64,000 nucleotides of DNA from Pseudomonadota bacterium (GCA_022360315.1 JAKSDA010000065.1:186001-250000); one strand, 5' to 3'. Numbered from the stretch's first letter, positions 21,084 to 30,472 are shown. Program-made: numbers and translations. Notes: generated by a model from the letters alone, not told the origin.

Positions 21084-22835
21084 ATGATCGCGTTGCTACG
21101 GAAATACCTCCCATTGCTCGGGGTGGTCGCGGGATATCGAAAAGACGACCTGCCCTCTGATCTCGCCGCGGGTCTCACCACCGCGGTCATGCTGGTTCCC
21201 CAGGCCATGGCCTACGCCATGCTCGCCGGGCTGCCTCCGATCGCCGGCCTCTACGCTTCCGTGGCTCCGCTGGCCCTCTATGCGCTTTTCGGCACCTCGC
21301 GGCAGCTCGCGATCGGGCCGGTCGCGATGGTGTCGCTCCTGGTGGCAAGTGGGGTTGGTGACCTGGCGCCGGCCGGCACAGACGCATTCATTGCCCACGC
21401 AGTGCTTCTGGCTGCCATGGTCGGCGTCATTCAGCTCGGCATGGGGCTGGTCCGGGCCGGCTTTCTGGTCAATTTCCTGGCCCACCCGGTGATCAGTGGA
21501 TTTACCGCTGCGGCCGCCATCATCATCGGCTTCAGCCAGCTCGAGCACCTGCTCGGCGTAGACCTGGCCCGCACCCATCACGTGCACAAAATTTTCGCCC
21601 AGGCCCTCGAAGAGCTCGGCGCAGTCAATGTCGCCACAGTCGTTCTCAGCGTTGCCAGCGGTACCCTTCTGATCGCTCTGAAACGGTGGCAACCGCTGTT
21701 TCCGCGCGCTCTGGCAGTGGTGGTACTCGGCTCGCTCGGGGTGTGGATATTCGACCTCGCCGGGCGCGGTGTCGCCATCGTCGGTGAGGTGCCAGGAGGC
21801 TTTCCCCTGCCCGGCCTGCCGGCGTTCGAGTGGGCTGCGGTACAAAAGCTGGCGCCCGTGGCCGCGGCCATTGCGCTGGTCGGATTCATGGAGTCGATCT
21901 CGGTGGCCAAGGCATTTGCCCGCAGAAAACGCCACCAAGTCGGCCGGGCACAGGGGTACTCGATCGACGCCAATCAGGAGCTCGTCGCACTCGGTATGGC
22001 CAACATCGGCGGCGCTCTGTTCAGCGCATACCCGGTCACAGGCGGCTTTTCGCGCACAGCAGTCAATGCCCAGGCGGGCGCCCGCTCGACCCTGGCCGGC
22101 CTGGTCACAGCCGCGGTCGTCGCCCTGACTCTGTTGTTTCTCACCCCCCTCTTTACCTACCTGCCAAAAGCCGTACTGGCAGCGATCATCGTGACCGCGG
22201 TGCTCGACCTGGTCGATATTGCCGAGGTGGTTCATCTGTGGCGGGTCAAGCGGAGTGACCTGGCGCTCTTGCTCATAACCTTCCTGGCCACGCTCGCACT
22301 CGGTATCGAGCAGGGAATCCTGATCGGAGTCACGGCCTCGCTCCTGTGGTTCATCGTCCGCAGCACGCACCCGCATATTGCCGTGCTCGGCCGCATTCCC
22401 GGCACGCGCGTATACCGCAATGTGGCGCGGCACAGCGACGCCGAGACCGTTCCCGGCACACTCATCGTCCGCATGGACGCGAGCTTCTACTTCGGCAACG
22501 TGACGTTTCTGACCGATACGCTGCACCAGCTCGAGGCCGACCTAGGCCCACTCAATACCGTAATCCTCGATGCCAGCGCGATCAACAACCTCGACTCGTC
22601 TGCCGACGCTGCGCTGCGCGACCTGCTTTCCGACTACAAGGCGCGCGACATCACGTTCTTGCTCGCACGCGTCAAAGGGCCGGTCAAAGACGTGCTGGAG
22701 CGCTCCGGCTTTATCGACCACATCGGCCGCCACGCCTTGGCCGACGACGTCGCCGATGCGGTAGAGCGAGCTGGCGGCGGCGATCCGCGCCGTGGCGGCA
22801 TCGGCCAGGCCGCACCGCCACGGCCCTCCGCGTAG
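21084..22835 (+). CDS. SulP-family anion transporter with STAS domain
   Basis: A 583-residue SLC26/SulP permease. The N-terminal signature LAAGLTTAVMLVPQAMAYAMLAGLPPIAGLYAS covers the first helices (the conserved run is split here only by residue choice), followed by about a dozen membrane segments with the family motifs AIGPVAMVSLL and YPVTGGFSRTAVNAQAGARS. A cytoplasmic STAS domain occupies about residues 450-565 (VILDASAINNLDSSADAALRDL), with the Ser-Ser where anti-sigma antagonists are phosphorylated. Bacterial members move sulfate, bicarbonate or dicarboxylates; the substrate cannot be assigned here. It follows the two-component pair on the same strand. Confidence 0.92.
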   Translation: MIALLRKYLPLLGVVAGYRKDDLPSDLAAGLTTAVMLVPQAMAYAMLAGLPPIAGLYASVAPLALYALFGTSRQLAIGPVAMVSLLVASGVGDLAPAGTDAFIAHAVLLAAMVGVIQLGMGLVRAGFLVNFLAHPVISGFTAAAAIIIGFSQLEHLLGVDLARTHHVHKIFAQALEELGAVNVATVVLSVASGTLLIALKRWQPLFPRALAVVVLGSLGVWIFDLAGRGVAIVGEVPGGFPLPGLPAFEWAAVQKLAPVAAAIALVGFMESISVAKAFARRKRHQVGRAQGYSIDANQELVALGMANIGGALFSAYPVTGGFSRTAVNAQAGARSTLAGLVTAAVVALTLLFLTPLFTYLPKAVLAAIIVTAVLDLVDIAEVVHLWRVKRSDLALLLITFLATLALGIEQGILIGVTASLLWFIVRSTHPHIAVLGRIPGTRVYRNVARHSDAETVPGTLIVRMDASFYFGNVTFLTDTLHQLEADLGPLNTVILDASAINNLDSSADAALRDLLSDYKARDITFLLARVKGPVKDVLERSGFIDHIGRHALADDVADAVERAGGGDPRRGGIGQAAPPRPSA

Positions 22836-23196
22836 AGAAGGGCGCACCGATGCGCGGGCCGGAATTGTTGCGACACTGTTGCGACTTCACTCGTACGATC
22901 CCGCTGTCACCACCCGGCCAACCTGCGCCGAGGGGTGCACCACCCGAGCGGACACCTCGGCGAGCAATTGATACGCGAATCGAGGTTGGCGAGCGGCACT
23001 TTGTGGATCACGGGGCATACAGGTGGCAAGCGCTCGTCCGGCTGGCGGAGGCTCAGCGTCGTCGGCTGCTACGGCCTTCAGCGCATCGCCGGAAGGCGGG
23101 CCGGTGGCGATCGCGCGACGCATCGCGCAGTCGCGTAAAAACTGCGCGAATATCGTCCTGCTCGGCGAACTTCAAAAAACCGTCATACATGGCCTG
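22836..23196. other. gene-free stretch with possible decayed minus-strand reading frame
   Basis: This region lies between convergent genes. On the minus strand an ATG at 23190, 7 bases after the hydrolase stop, opens a 45-codon frame (MYDGFLKFAEQDDIRAVF...) ending at 23053. A second frame (23123-22887, 78 codons) overlaps it and looks like a continuation after a one-base shift. This could be a small decayed gene, but I recognise no family. No clear terminator is visible. Confidence 0.3.
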
Positions 23197-24354
23197 CTAG
23201 AGATCGCGGCAGGGGGCCTGGTTGGGATTGTAGTCAAACAGGTACCGCATCCCGCACTCGGAGGCGAACATCCCGGTGGAGCTGTGCCCCACGCCGGGCA
23301 CGATGCTCTTGATATGCCGTTGCGTGATCTGAGCCCCAAACACCTGCTGGACGTGGTTGTAGTAGATGTGTCCGCGCTCGAGCCGATGCGCGCCTTGTAG
23401 CTGCGCCTGGCACCGAGTGTCCAGGCTGCTCGAGTTGGGGTCGTTGTCCTCGCTGCCCAAAAAGTAGACCACGTCCCTTTCTGGATACTGCGCAACCATC
23501 TGATCGCCACCAGTAGTGGCCATATAGGTATATAGATCGTCGAGGCCGTATTTGTATTCATTATACTCGGGACACGAAGTAGTATCCGGTACGGCGAACT
23601 GATCGAGCGTGCCCTCAACCCGCCGCTCGGGAGTGAAGTACATATACGAGGAAGGGTTGGTGACGACGTAGCGAATATTCCTGGAGCCGACCTCGACCGG
23701 ACTGCCGGCAGCAAAGCGATTTACGAACTGTCCGCCAGCCGAGTGGCCTACCACGACAATTTCCTGTAGCTTGGGAAATTTTCTGCGGTTTTTCAGCCGG
23801 GTGAGAATATCGTCGACCACGCTATATGAGCTGTATCTGACCGACCTGGGGTTGTTATCCGAGGATTTCGACAGACTGCCACTTTTCCAGCCGCCACTCG
23901 ACCAGAATAAATGATTGTCGCCGAGCTCGAAGGTATCGATCTCTTCCTCGGTGACAAATTGGGGCGCGATGATAATGGTATTGCCGGCGCTTTGCGCTTC
24001 CAGGGCCGGGCCCAGGGTCCGGTTGTAGTATCTGAGCGCGTTGCGCTTGCTGCCGTGAATCACCACCACCGCGCGATCGACGCATCGATTGCGGGCGGCG
24101 AGGGGATAATTGCGGCAATAGGGGACTTTCATCCTCTCACCGTCAACTATCGCGGTGATTCGATTGGGGCAGATTTGATGACCATCAATTTCGGGGAGCA
24201 GCGGTGGGTTATCATTGCATCTCACCCGTTCGCCGTCCTCGTAGTCCTGATCCTGTTCAACCACAGCTTCATCCTCAACAGTCCCCTCACAACCCGCGGC
24301 CAAAACGATCCCTGCAAGTACAATGAGCCTGATATAATGTTTGTTCAACGTCAT
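23197..24354 (-). CDS. alpha/beta-hydrolase lipoprotein
   Basis: A 385-residue secreted lipoprotein: signal peptide with lipobox LAAGC near residue 19, then an acidic linker. The hydrolase body has an oxyanion-type strand (AVVVIHGSKRNA), the nucleophile elbow GHSAGG with its Ser, an Asp after strand 7 (GSEDND) and a late His (GVGHSSTG), consistent with a Ser-His-Asp esterase or lipase. Cysteines are frequent, fitting an extracytoplasmic location. ATG 24354 has an upstream GGAG and directly precedes the signal peptide. The substrate is unknown. Lower GC and more A/T-ending codons than the neighbours suggest acquisition or weaker codon selection. Confidence 0.82.
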   Translation of the reverse strand: MTLNKHYIRLIVLAGIVLAAGCEGTVEDEAVVEQDQDYEDGERVRCNDNPPLLPEIDGHQICPNRITAIVDGERMKVPYCRNYPLAARNRCVDRAVVVIHGSKRNALRYYNRTLGPALEAQSAGNTIIIAPQFVTEEEIDTFELGDNHLFWSSGGWKSGSLSKSSDNNPRSVRYSSYSVVDDILTRLKNRRKFPKLQEIVVVGHSAGGQFVNRFAAGSPVEVGSRNIRYVVTNPSSYMYFTPERRVEGTLDQFAVPDTTSCPEYNEYKYGLDDLYTYMATTGGDQMVAQYPERDVVYFLGSEDNDPNSSSLDTRCQAQLQGAHRLERGHIYYNHVQQVFGAQITQRHIKSIVPGVGHSSTGMFASECGMRYLFDYNPNQAPCRDL

Positions 24355-24771
24355 CCTTTGATCTCCAACTTGTTGGTGCAGCGAGCAGCGGCCCTGAACA
24401 TGCCGTCGTGGCCACGCACTGCGCTGGCTTGTGGGTATCCATATGAGCATCCAGCAAGTTCTGTGCCCTAAGAGCCGGTCCAAAGATGCTGTGTGTACGA
24501 CTTCGGGTCCTTTCCTGTGGTACCTTAAGTCCCACTATCGTAGCTCTTATGCGACGATGGTGCTTTGCGCCGAAAGCGCTCGGGCTAGTCCTGAAGTAAA
24601 CGAACTTGCGTTCCATTGTAGTATTCGCGCGCTCCGTCCATTCAAAAACGGGAGCACGACTCACTTCCCAAGTGAATCGTGACGCCTGGTACTCAAGCGC
24701 CGAATTGACCGTACGGGCAGAGTAGAGACAGAATGCTGTCCTACCGAGCGCCAATTAGCGCAAAAGATTGA
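24355..24771. other. gene-free stretch upstream of the hydrolase
   Basis: About 415 bases holding the leftward promoter region of the hydrolase gene. It is visibly more AT-rich than the surroundings. I found no complete gene or RNA. Its right edge is the point where the PhzF-like remnant begins abruptly, so a rearrangement junction lies near 24771. Confidence 0.4.
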
Positions 24772-24969
24772 CCGCTCGGGGCTTATCTGGTCCACCACGA
24801 GATCATCGAGGCGCCAGATGGATCTGTGACGTTCGAGGCAAAACAGGGAGAGGCCATGGGAAGACCTGGAATCGTTACTGTCGACGTCGTAGTTGACAAT
24901 GGAAAACCGTTTAAAGTTCGAGTGGGCGGTGATGCCACGATCGTGTTCAAGACGGAAATAGAAATTTGA
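24772..24969 (+). pseudogene. C-terminal remnant of a PhzF-family isomerase
   Basis: A 65-codon open stretch after an in-frame stop. It reads as the end of a PhzF-family protein (phenazine-type isomerase / diaminopimelate epimerase fold): PLGAYLVHH, then a strand, FEAKQGEAMGRPGIV, then VRVGGDATIVF and the last strand. The family C terminus has the matching order G-A-Y-L-V, Q-G-x-x-M-G-R-P and V-x-V-G-G. The N-terminal 200 or so residues, including the catalytic Glu, are absent. It is therefore a non-functional fragment next to the IS200-type element. The match is from memory of the family, not from a search. Confidence 0.65.
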
Positions 24970-25137
24970 ACGGCCATGAGATGGCTCATAACCTCAGACG
25001 AGACTGAAGACGAGCACCGGTATTCGGTACGGCACGGCAGAATTGTTGTTCCGGCAAGCCGGCGCCTGTTCAGGTCGACCATTGTCGAGGCCGGATCTGA
25101 CGGCGGTCATCGATCTTCCTGCCATGGGTCGGTTCAA

Positions 25138-25727
25138 ACCCCCAGCTTCAGCTGGCAGCTTCCAGCCTTCCCTCATAACCTGGTGTAATGGAAGAGTATC
25201 GGCATGGAAGCCACACGATGTTCCGGCTACATGTTCACGTAGTGTGGTGCACGAAATATCGAAAAGCAGTGCTAGGTAAACAAATAGGGGAACGCCTTCG
25301 AGATCTAACGCGACAGATTTGCTCGGAGATGAAAGTGGAGATCCTGTCGGGCGTGGTGTCAAAAGACCATGTGCATATTCTTGCATCAATACCGCCGCAG
25401 TTATCGGTGAGCAAGCTCGTGCAGAAGGTAAAGGGGAAAACGTCATACAAGATGCAGCGGGAGTTTCAAGCCCTACGTAAGCAATATTGGGCTCAGCGAA
25501 TGTGGGCACGTGGCTATTTTGCGTGCAGTACCGGCAACATGAGCGACGAGATGATCCGCCAATACATCGAGAAGCACACCGAGAAAGAGGAGACTTTTCG
25601 CGTAGAGGAATGACTTCAAGTCATGCTCATTCCGACCTCGGTCGGGTGGCTTGTAGCCGGCTTTAGCCGGAACGAGTACTTCCAGTACCTACCCGAATCC
25701 ACCGCCTTCAGGCGGGTGGTCATTCAA
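25138..25727 (+). mobile_element. IS200/IS605-family insertion sequence (tnpA only)
   Basis: A 590-base element encoding a single HUH transposase. The left end has a perfect hairpin CCAGC-TTCA-GCTGG (25142-25155). Beyond the gene lie two more hairpins: CCGGC-TTTA-GCCGG near 25662 and the right-end stem-loop CCACCGCC...GGCGGGTGG (25700-25720). TTCAA is found immediately left of the element (25133-25137) and again at its right end (25723-25727), as expected for a family that inserts 3' of a short target without target duplication. No tnpB or omega RNA gene is visible. Confidence 0.85.
25188..25613 (+). CDS. tnpA: IS200/IS605 transposase TnpA (Y1_Tnp, HUH family)
   Basis: A 141-residue Y1 transposase, the usual length of 130-155 for the IS200 group. 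The N-terminal strand reads FRLHVHVVWCTKYRKAVL, and the HUH metal motif is DHVHIL. The nucleophile Tyr is in the C-terminal helix (IRQYIEKH), as required. It catalyses single-strand excision and integration through the end hairpins. The gene is intact and its codon use is more AT-rich than the host genes. ATG 25188 lies 50 bases inside the left end. Confidence 0.95.
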   Translation: MEEYRHGSHTMFRLHVHVVWCTKYRKAVLGKQIGERLRDLTRQICSEMKVEILSGVVSKDHVHILASIPPQLSVSKLVQKVKGKTSYKMQREFQALRKQYWAQRMWARGYFACSTGNMSDEMIRQYIEKHTEKEETFRVEE

Positions 25728-25875
25728 TGCCACCCGCCGTCCGATTTGGCCGTGTACCGCCTGGTAGACCGAACCGAACCCCCCACTGCCCAGTTCGCGC
25801 TCGATGTGATAGTTATCGATGACTTGCCCGGGTTGCAACGTTTCCATCACGCGATCCAGAACGCTCGCTTACCAT
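25689..25875 (-). pseudogene. Ser/Thr kinase gene beheaded at the insertion-element edge
   Basis: On the minus strand ATG 25847 opens a frame reading QPGQVIDNYHIERELGSGGF followed by GSVYQAVHGQIGRRVAL. This is the start of a Hanks kinase with its glycine loop and the beginning of the VALK strand. At 25727 it runs into the right end of the IS200-type element and stops after 52 codons, most of the last dozen encoded by the element. No kinase continuation is found on the far side of the element. A better start with a strong AGGAG site (ATG 25875, MVSERS) lies in another frame, so a one-base shift may also have occurred. Confidence 0.8.
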
Positions 25876-25944
25876 GCGAACTCCTGTGCAACTATACCAG
25901 CCAATGCCGGGCCCCGGATGCCCGCGATCGAATAGCCGCGCTGC

Positions 25945-28530
25945 TCAGCCCGCAGCTGGCAGGGGCTCGAGATCGGCCCAGTTGGGTCCGGCCTTGCAGC
26001 CGACCCGCAGGGGCACCTTCAGGTCAAAGGCGCGCCGCATGGCAGTGGCAGTGATTTCGACCGCGGCAGCCAGTTCGCCTTCGGGTACCTCAAAGAGCAC
26101 CTCGTCGTGGACCTGAAGCAGCGGCGCAGTGGCCAGCCCGGCTGCGCGAAGAGCCCGATCGGCCCGGAGCAGGCCGCGCCGCGATACATCGGCCACCGAG
26201 CCCTCATGGCTGGCCCGGCGGGCCATGCGCTCGGCGTACGAACGGATTTCTGGATCGAGCGAGCTCAGCGATCCAATGGGCCAGCGCCGGCCCGCAAGGG
26301 TCTGGATGTAGCCGCGCTCCCGGGCCAGGCCCAGCTGCTGGTCCTGAAACGCTCTGACCCCAGCGTAGCGCCGGTCGAAGCGCTCGATCAACTGTCTGGC
26401 CTCCCTGGCCGACACGCCGAGCTGCAGAGCAAGGGCACTGGCACCCTGGCCGGCAAAGGTGGCGAAGTTGACGATCTTGCCCAGCTGCCGTTCACTGTCG
26501 CCAATATCATCTGGCTGCCGCTCGAGCACCGCCGCCGCGGTCAGGGTGTGAAGGTCCTGGCCAGTGGACAGAGGCTCGATCAGAGCGGGATCGCCAGTCA
26601 GATGGGCGAGCACGTAGACCCCGAGCTGGTTGTAATCGACCGACAACAGGACAGTGCCGGGTGGGGCGCGAAATGCGTGGCGAATCCGGGCCATTTCCGG
26701 GGTCCGGCCAGGAACCCGGCCCAGGTCGGGGTTGGAGTTGATGATCCGGCCGGAAAACGAGCGGGCGGGATGAAAGGTGGAGCGAACCCGGCCATCGTCA
26801 TCAATGCTTGCGCACAGGGCGGTGACCCACGAGTCCATCAGTCGCCGCAGCCGGCGCCAGCGGATGACCAGAGCGACAATGGGATGAGCGTGCTCGATGC
26901 GCTCGAGCGCCTCTGTGGCCGTGCTCCAGCCGGTTTTTGTGCGCTTGAGGACCGGCAGGCCCAGGTCGGCGAAGAGCACGTGTCCGAGCTGTTTGGTCGA
27001 CCCCACATTAAACGTCTTGCCGGCGATCTGGTAAATTTCGCCTTCGAGTTCGGCCACGATGCGCGCAAAATCCTCACCGGCCCGCGCGAGGTCGGCGCCA
27101 TCGCAGGCAATGCCCCGCTCTTCCATGCGGACGAGCGTTTCGGACAGGGCGAGATACTCTTCGAGAAGAGCGGGCGGAGTCGTGGGCTCGAGAGCAGCCC
27201 AGGCGTTTTCAGCGGCTGCGGCGAGCTGGCCGGCATGGGCTGCGGCGCGGTCGATCGGCACTGCCGACCACGGCTTGCGGCGTTTGCCAACACCCCGGAC
27301 CGCATCGTCCTCGGGCAGGGCGCGGCGCAGTACGTGGCGGGCAACCAGGGAAAGATCGTGCGGTGCCCAGTTGCTCGGCTCGGCCAGATGCGATGCGCAT
27401 GCCGAGTCACCGATCACTCCGGCGACTGGCACGCCATGGCGCGCGAGGGCGACGATGGCTGCCTTGGTGTCGTGACCGACCACGGTGCGCGCGGCATCGG
27501 ACAGGAATCCGGCCAGAGCCGGTGGCACCGCAGCCAGGGAGTTTCCCTTTCCGGCCAGGGGCACGTAGACAATGCGCGGGTCCTGGGCCAGGGCCAGGCC
27601 GGCCAAGGAGCCGCGGACCGGCGATGGATCTTCGGTGAGCGCGATGAGCGATACCGGCCTTTCGTCGAATGTGGCCAGGGTTTGCTGGACCCGCTCCGGG
27701 GTGTCGCAGACCTCGACCTCGACCTGGTCGTTGCCGTCGGCGGAAAGCAGCTCGAAGAAGCCGAGCTGGCGATACAGCTCCTGGACCTTGTCGTGGGCCG
27801 GTGGCCGGTAAGCCAGGTCCGAGAGCGGTACCGGCAGGGGTCGGTCGCGATGCAGCCGGGCCCGGGCCAGCTCTTGCTCCACAGTGGCGAGGGAAGCGCG
27901 CAATGCGTTGCCGGTTCGCCCCTTGATGGCATCGGAATGGGCAATGGCGCTCGCCACCGAGCCGTAGGTCTCGATCAGGGTCGTGGCGCCTTTTTTGCCG
28001 ATGCCCTTGATGCCGGGGAGAATGCCGTCGTCGCCGACCAGGGCCAGCCACTCGGCGACATGTTCCCGCCCCACCTCGAACCGCTTGCGAACCAGCGCCG
28101 GGGTATAGCGAACATCTTTGTAGGCGTCGTACCACCACACGCGGTCGCCAACCAGCTGGGCCAGGCGCTTATCACTGCCGAGCACGACCACGTCGTATCC
28201 GGCAGCTAGGGCCGTTTCCGTGTACGAGGCCACGATATGGGCCGGATCGTCGGCGCGGACCACGGCCAGCCCATGAGCCTCGAAGAGCTCGACGAGACGC
28301 TGGTTCTGGGTCTGCAAGAGCGGCGGCCACGCCTCCATGTCTGGCGCCGCGGCGACGACTGCGACCGCCAGCGCCGGCTGCTTGAACGCGAGGGCCCGGC
28401 CGAGGGCGCCGGTAACCGCAAACAGCGCATTGGTCGGCTCGGAGCCGTCGGCCGTGCGGTCGGTCGCCTCGGTCAAGAACCCCTGTGCGAGCAGATCGGT
28501 GGCATGAGCAACAAGAGCCCGTCCAGACAT
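25945..28530 (-). CDS. divergent family-A DNA polymerase (Pol I paralogue) with degenerate nuclease domains
   Basis: An 861-residue protein colinear with Pol I. The 5'-nuclease-like part (1-250) keeps GIKGIGKKGA but lacks most metal-binding acids: RADD replaces EADD, GSDKR replaces GDKD, GDDGIL replaces GDSSDN. The 3'-5' exonuclease-like region lacks the DxE motif. The polymerase keeps catalytic Asp632 (VDYNQ) and Asp809 (QVHDE), the R-x3-K of the O-helix (K685) and its Phe (F689). The steric-gate Glu (E710 of E. coli) is Gly637 and the paired Tyr766 is Ala693. A synthesis role in repair is possible. ATG 28530 or 28542 are candidate starts. The beheaded kinase lies just downstream. Confidence 0.85.
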   Translation of the reverse strand: MSGRALVAHATDLLAQGFLTEATDRTADGSEPTNALFAVTGALGRALAFKQPALAVAVVAAAPDMEAWPPLLQTQNQRLVELFEAHGLAVVRADDPAHIVASYTETALAAGYDVVVLGSDKRLAQLVGDRVWWYDAYKDVRYTPALVRKRFEVGREHVAEWLALVGDDGILPGIKGIGKKGATTLIETYGSVASAIAHSDAIKGRTGNALRASLATVEQELARARLHRDRPLPVPLSDLAYRPPAHDKVQELYRQLGFFELLSADGNDQVEVEVCDTPERVQQTLATFDERPVSLIALTEDPSPVRGSLAGLALAQDPRIVYVPLAGKGNSLAAVPPALAGFLSDAARTVVGHDTKAAIVALARHGVPVAGVIGDSACASHLAEPSNWAPHDLSLVARHVLRRALPEDDAVRGVGKRRKPWSAVPIDRAAAHAGQLAAAAENAWAALEPTTPPALLEEYLALSETLVRMEERGIACDGADLARAGEDFARIVAELEGEIYQIAGKTFNVGSTKQLGHVLFADLGLPVLKRTKTGWSTATEALERIEHAHPIVALVIRWRRLRRLMDSWVTALCASIDDDGRVRSTFHPARSFSGRIINSNPDLGRVPGRTPEMARIRHAFRAPPGTVLLSVDYNQLGVYVLAHLTGDPALIEPLSTGQDLHTLTAAAVLERQPDDIGDSERQLGKIVNFATFAGQGASALALQLGVSAREARQLIERFDRRYAGVRAFQDQQLGLARERGYIQTLAGRRWPIGSLSSLDPEIRSYAERMARRASHEGSVADVSRRGLLRADRALRAAGLATAPLLQVHDEVLFEVPEGELAAAVEITATAMRRAFDLKVPLRVGCKAGPNWADLEPLPAAG

Positions 28531-28641
28531 ATTGCCCACCACTGTTGCACAGAAGCCGTCCGGACCACAAATGCCGGGGAGTAATCCGCTGGCGGTGATG
28601 GATCGGCGCTGTGGCGACGCGGAGAGTTTTTGGACCGGCTC

Positions 28642-30441
28642 TTAGACCAGCTCATCGGCGTGTGCGTGTGTGGTCGCTGCCGTGGCCTCTTTGTATCCAA
28701 AGAGCTTGTCGATGTCGTCGAGGATTTCTGCCAATGCGCTGCGCCGGATCTTGCCGCTCGTAGTCTTGGGAATCACGCCCGGTGCCACCGGCACCAGGCG
28801 ATCCGCAGCCAGACCGAAATGGCGACTCAACTGCAAATCGATGTCGTCACACAGGGCCATGAGTTGCCGCACGTCGGTCAGCTTGGTCTCGAATACAACG
28901 ATCAGCTCTTGCGTACCCAGAGCCGGGTTTTCCCGACCAAAAGCTGCAACATTGGGTCTCACCCCCGATACTTCACTCACCGCTCGTTCCAGGTGGTAGG
29001 GGTGATAATTCTCGCCAGCGCGGATGATCAGGTCTTTGCTCCGCCCACAGACATAGAGCTCGTCGCCAACCCGATAGCCCAGATCGCCGGTGCGCAGCCA
29101 AGAATCGCGCAGGACCTCCGCAGTCGCCGCGGCGTCATTGTAATAGCCGTCGAAGAGCGATGGCCCTTTCAGCTGAATCTCGCCCTGCACCCGCTCGCCG
29201 ACTTCGCGTCCATTCTCATCGACGATGCTCATGGAATACCCATCAAACATCGAGCCACAGCTTACAACTTCCATGGCATCCTCGGCACCGGCCGGGGCTG
29301 GCTCGGCGCGATGGGTACTGACCAGCTGGCGCTGTGAAATGCGATCGACCCGCAAGGGCGATGAGCGACGTCGTACTGTCGCGCCCACGACGATCTCTGC
29401 CATTCCGTAGGAAGGTCGCCACGCGTTGGCATCAAATCCGTTCGCGGCAAAGCGGGTGTTGAATCGGCGCAGGGTCGAGGCGTGGATGAACTCGGCGCAG
29501 TTGTACACATCGCGCAGCGAACTGATATCGAGGCCGCCGATCTCGCTGTCTTTGATCCGTCGGACACACATATCAAAGGCAAAGTTGGGTGAACATATGG
29601 TGGTACCGCGGAAGTGATGGACAGCCCATAACCACCATGAAGGGCGAAAGAGAAACGTCAACGGAGCCATCTGCACGATGGGAAAACCCAGCGCGAGAGA
29701 GATCAGCAGATTGGCGACCAGGCCCAGATCGTGATACAGAGGTAGCCAGCTCACCAGCATATCGCTATCGAGAAACTCGCCCCGCCGCGAGATGGCGCGC
29801 AAGTTGGCCATCACCGCCCGGTGTGATAGAGAGATGCCCCGCCCACTCGACGCCGTTCCCGAGGTGAACTGGATAAACGCCGGTTTGTCTTTGGCCGCAC
29901 CGATGCGGTCGTATTCGATGTCGCTGTGCAGATCGTCGCGGTGGACGACCACGGCCGAATGGGCCGGATGGCCCACGGCAGATGCCGTGCGATCCTCGAC
30001 GATAACCATGTGGGCGGCCAGAGTGTGCAGTCGCGCGCACAGCTTGTCTCGCCACGCGGCCTGATTTTGCCGGCCAAATGGCATGTCGCTGATCGATGGG
30101 ATCGCGCCCAAAACCATGCAGCCGAGAAAGCACTCCACGATCACCGACGGAGTATCGAGACACAGGACCACGCGATCACCGGGGACTACTCCATGTCGGT
30201 ACAGGGCCATGGCCATATGCCGGGCACTGTGCATGAGGTCTTGTGCGGTCACTGCCCTGAGATCGCGGCCGACCTCGATGAAATAACACTGCGGCTGATC
30301 GGGCTGCGTTTTCGCCCACCACTCCACGGTGTGAATCAATGTCTCTGTGCGGGGAATATCGATGGGATGCGGATTTGCGATCGGCTCGGTGCGATCCGGG
30401 TGACGCCCGCATCCCGGTCGCAATGAAAACGTATTGCTCAT
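28642..30441 (-). CDS. fatty acyl-AMP ligase-like adenylating enzyme
   Basis: A 599-residue ANL-superfamily enzyme, closest in pattern to fatty acyl-AMP ligases. The P-loop-like core reads IQFTSGTASSGRGISLSHRA with the family WLPLYHDLGLV. The adenylate region is YGMAEIVVGAT, the hinge is RTGDLGYRVGDELYVCGRSKD, and the catalytic Lys is in PKTTSGKIRRS. FAALs activate a fatty acid as acyl-AMP and pass it to an acyl carrier protein rather than CoA, which suits the carrier protein encoded 1.1 kb upstream. ATG 30441 has a GGAG site. It is the last gene of the nine-gene operon. Confidence 0.88.
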   Translation of the reverse strand: MSNTFSLRPGCGRHPDRTEPIANPHPIDIPRTETLIHTVEWWAKTQPDQPQCYFIEVGRDLRAVTAQDLMHSARHMAMALYRHGVVPGDRVVLCLDTPSVIVECFLGCMVLGAIPSISDMPFGRQNQAAWRDKLCARLHTLAAHMVIVEDRTASAVGHPAHSAVVVHRDDLHSDIEYDRIGAAKDKPAFIQFTSGTASSGRGISLSHRAVMANLRAISRRGEFLDSDMLVSWLPLYHDLGLVANLLISLALGFPIVQMAPLTFLFRPSWWLWAVHHFRGTTICSPNFAFDMCVRRIKDSEIGGLDISSLRDVYNCAEFIHASTLRRFNTRFAANGFDANAWRPSYGMAEIVVGATVRRRSSPLRVDRISQRQLVSTHRAEPAPAGAEDAMEVVSCGSMFDGYSMSIVDENGREVGERVQGEIQLKGPSLFDGYYNDAAATAEVLRDSWLRTGDLGYRVGDELYVCGRSKDLIIRAGENYHPYHLERAVSEVSGVRPNVAAFGRENPALGTQELIVVFETKLTDVRQLMALCDDIDLQLSRHFGLAADRLVPVAPGVIPKTTSGKIRRSALAEILDDIDKLFGYKEATAATTHAHADELV

Positions 30442-30472
30442 GGGTACTCCAAACTGCGTTATGGGCGATCAA

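Noticed and set aside
26107..28209. 700-codon open frame on the plus strand
   Set aside because: Antisense shadow of the polymerase gene; low-information Gly/Arg/Gln-rich translation without motifs.
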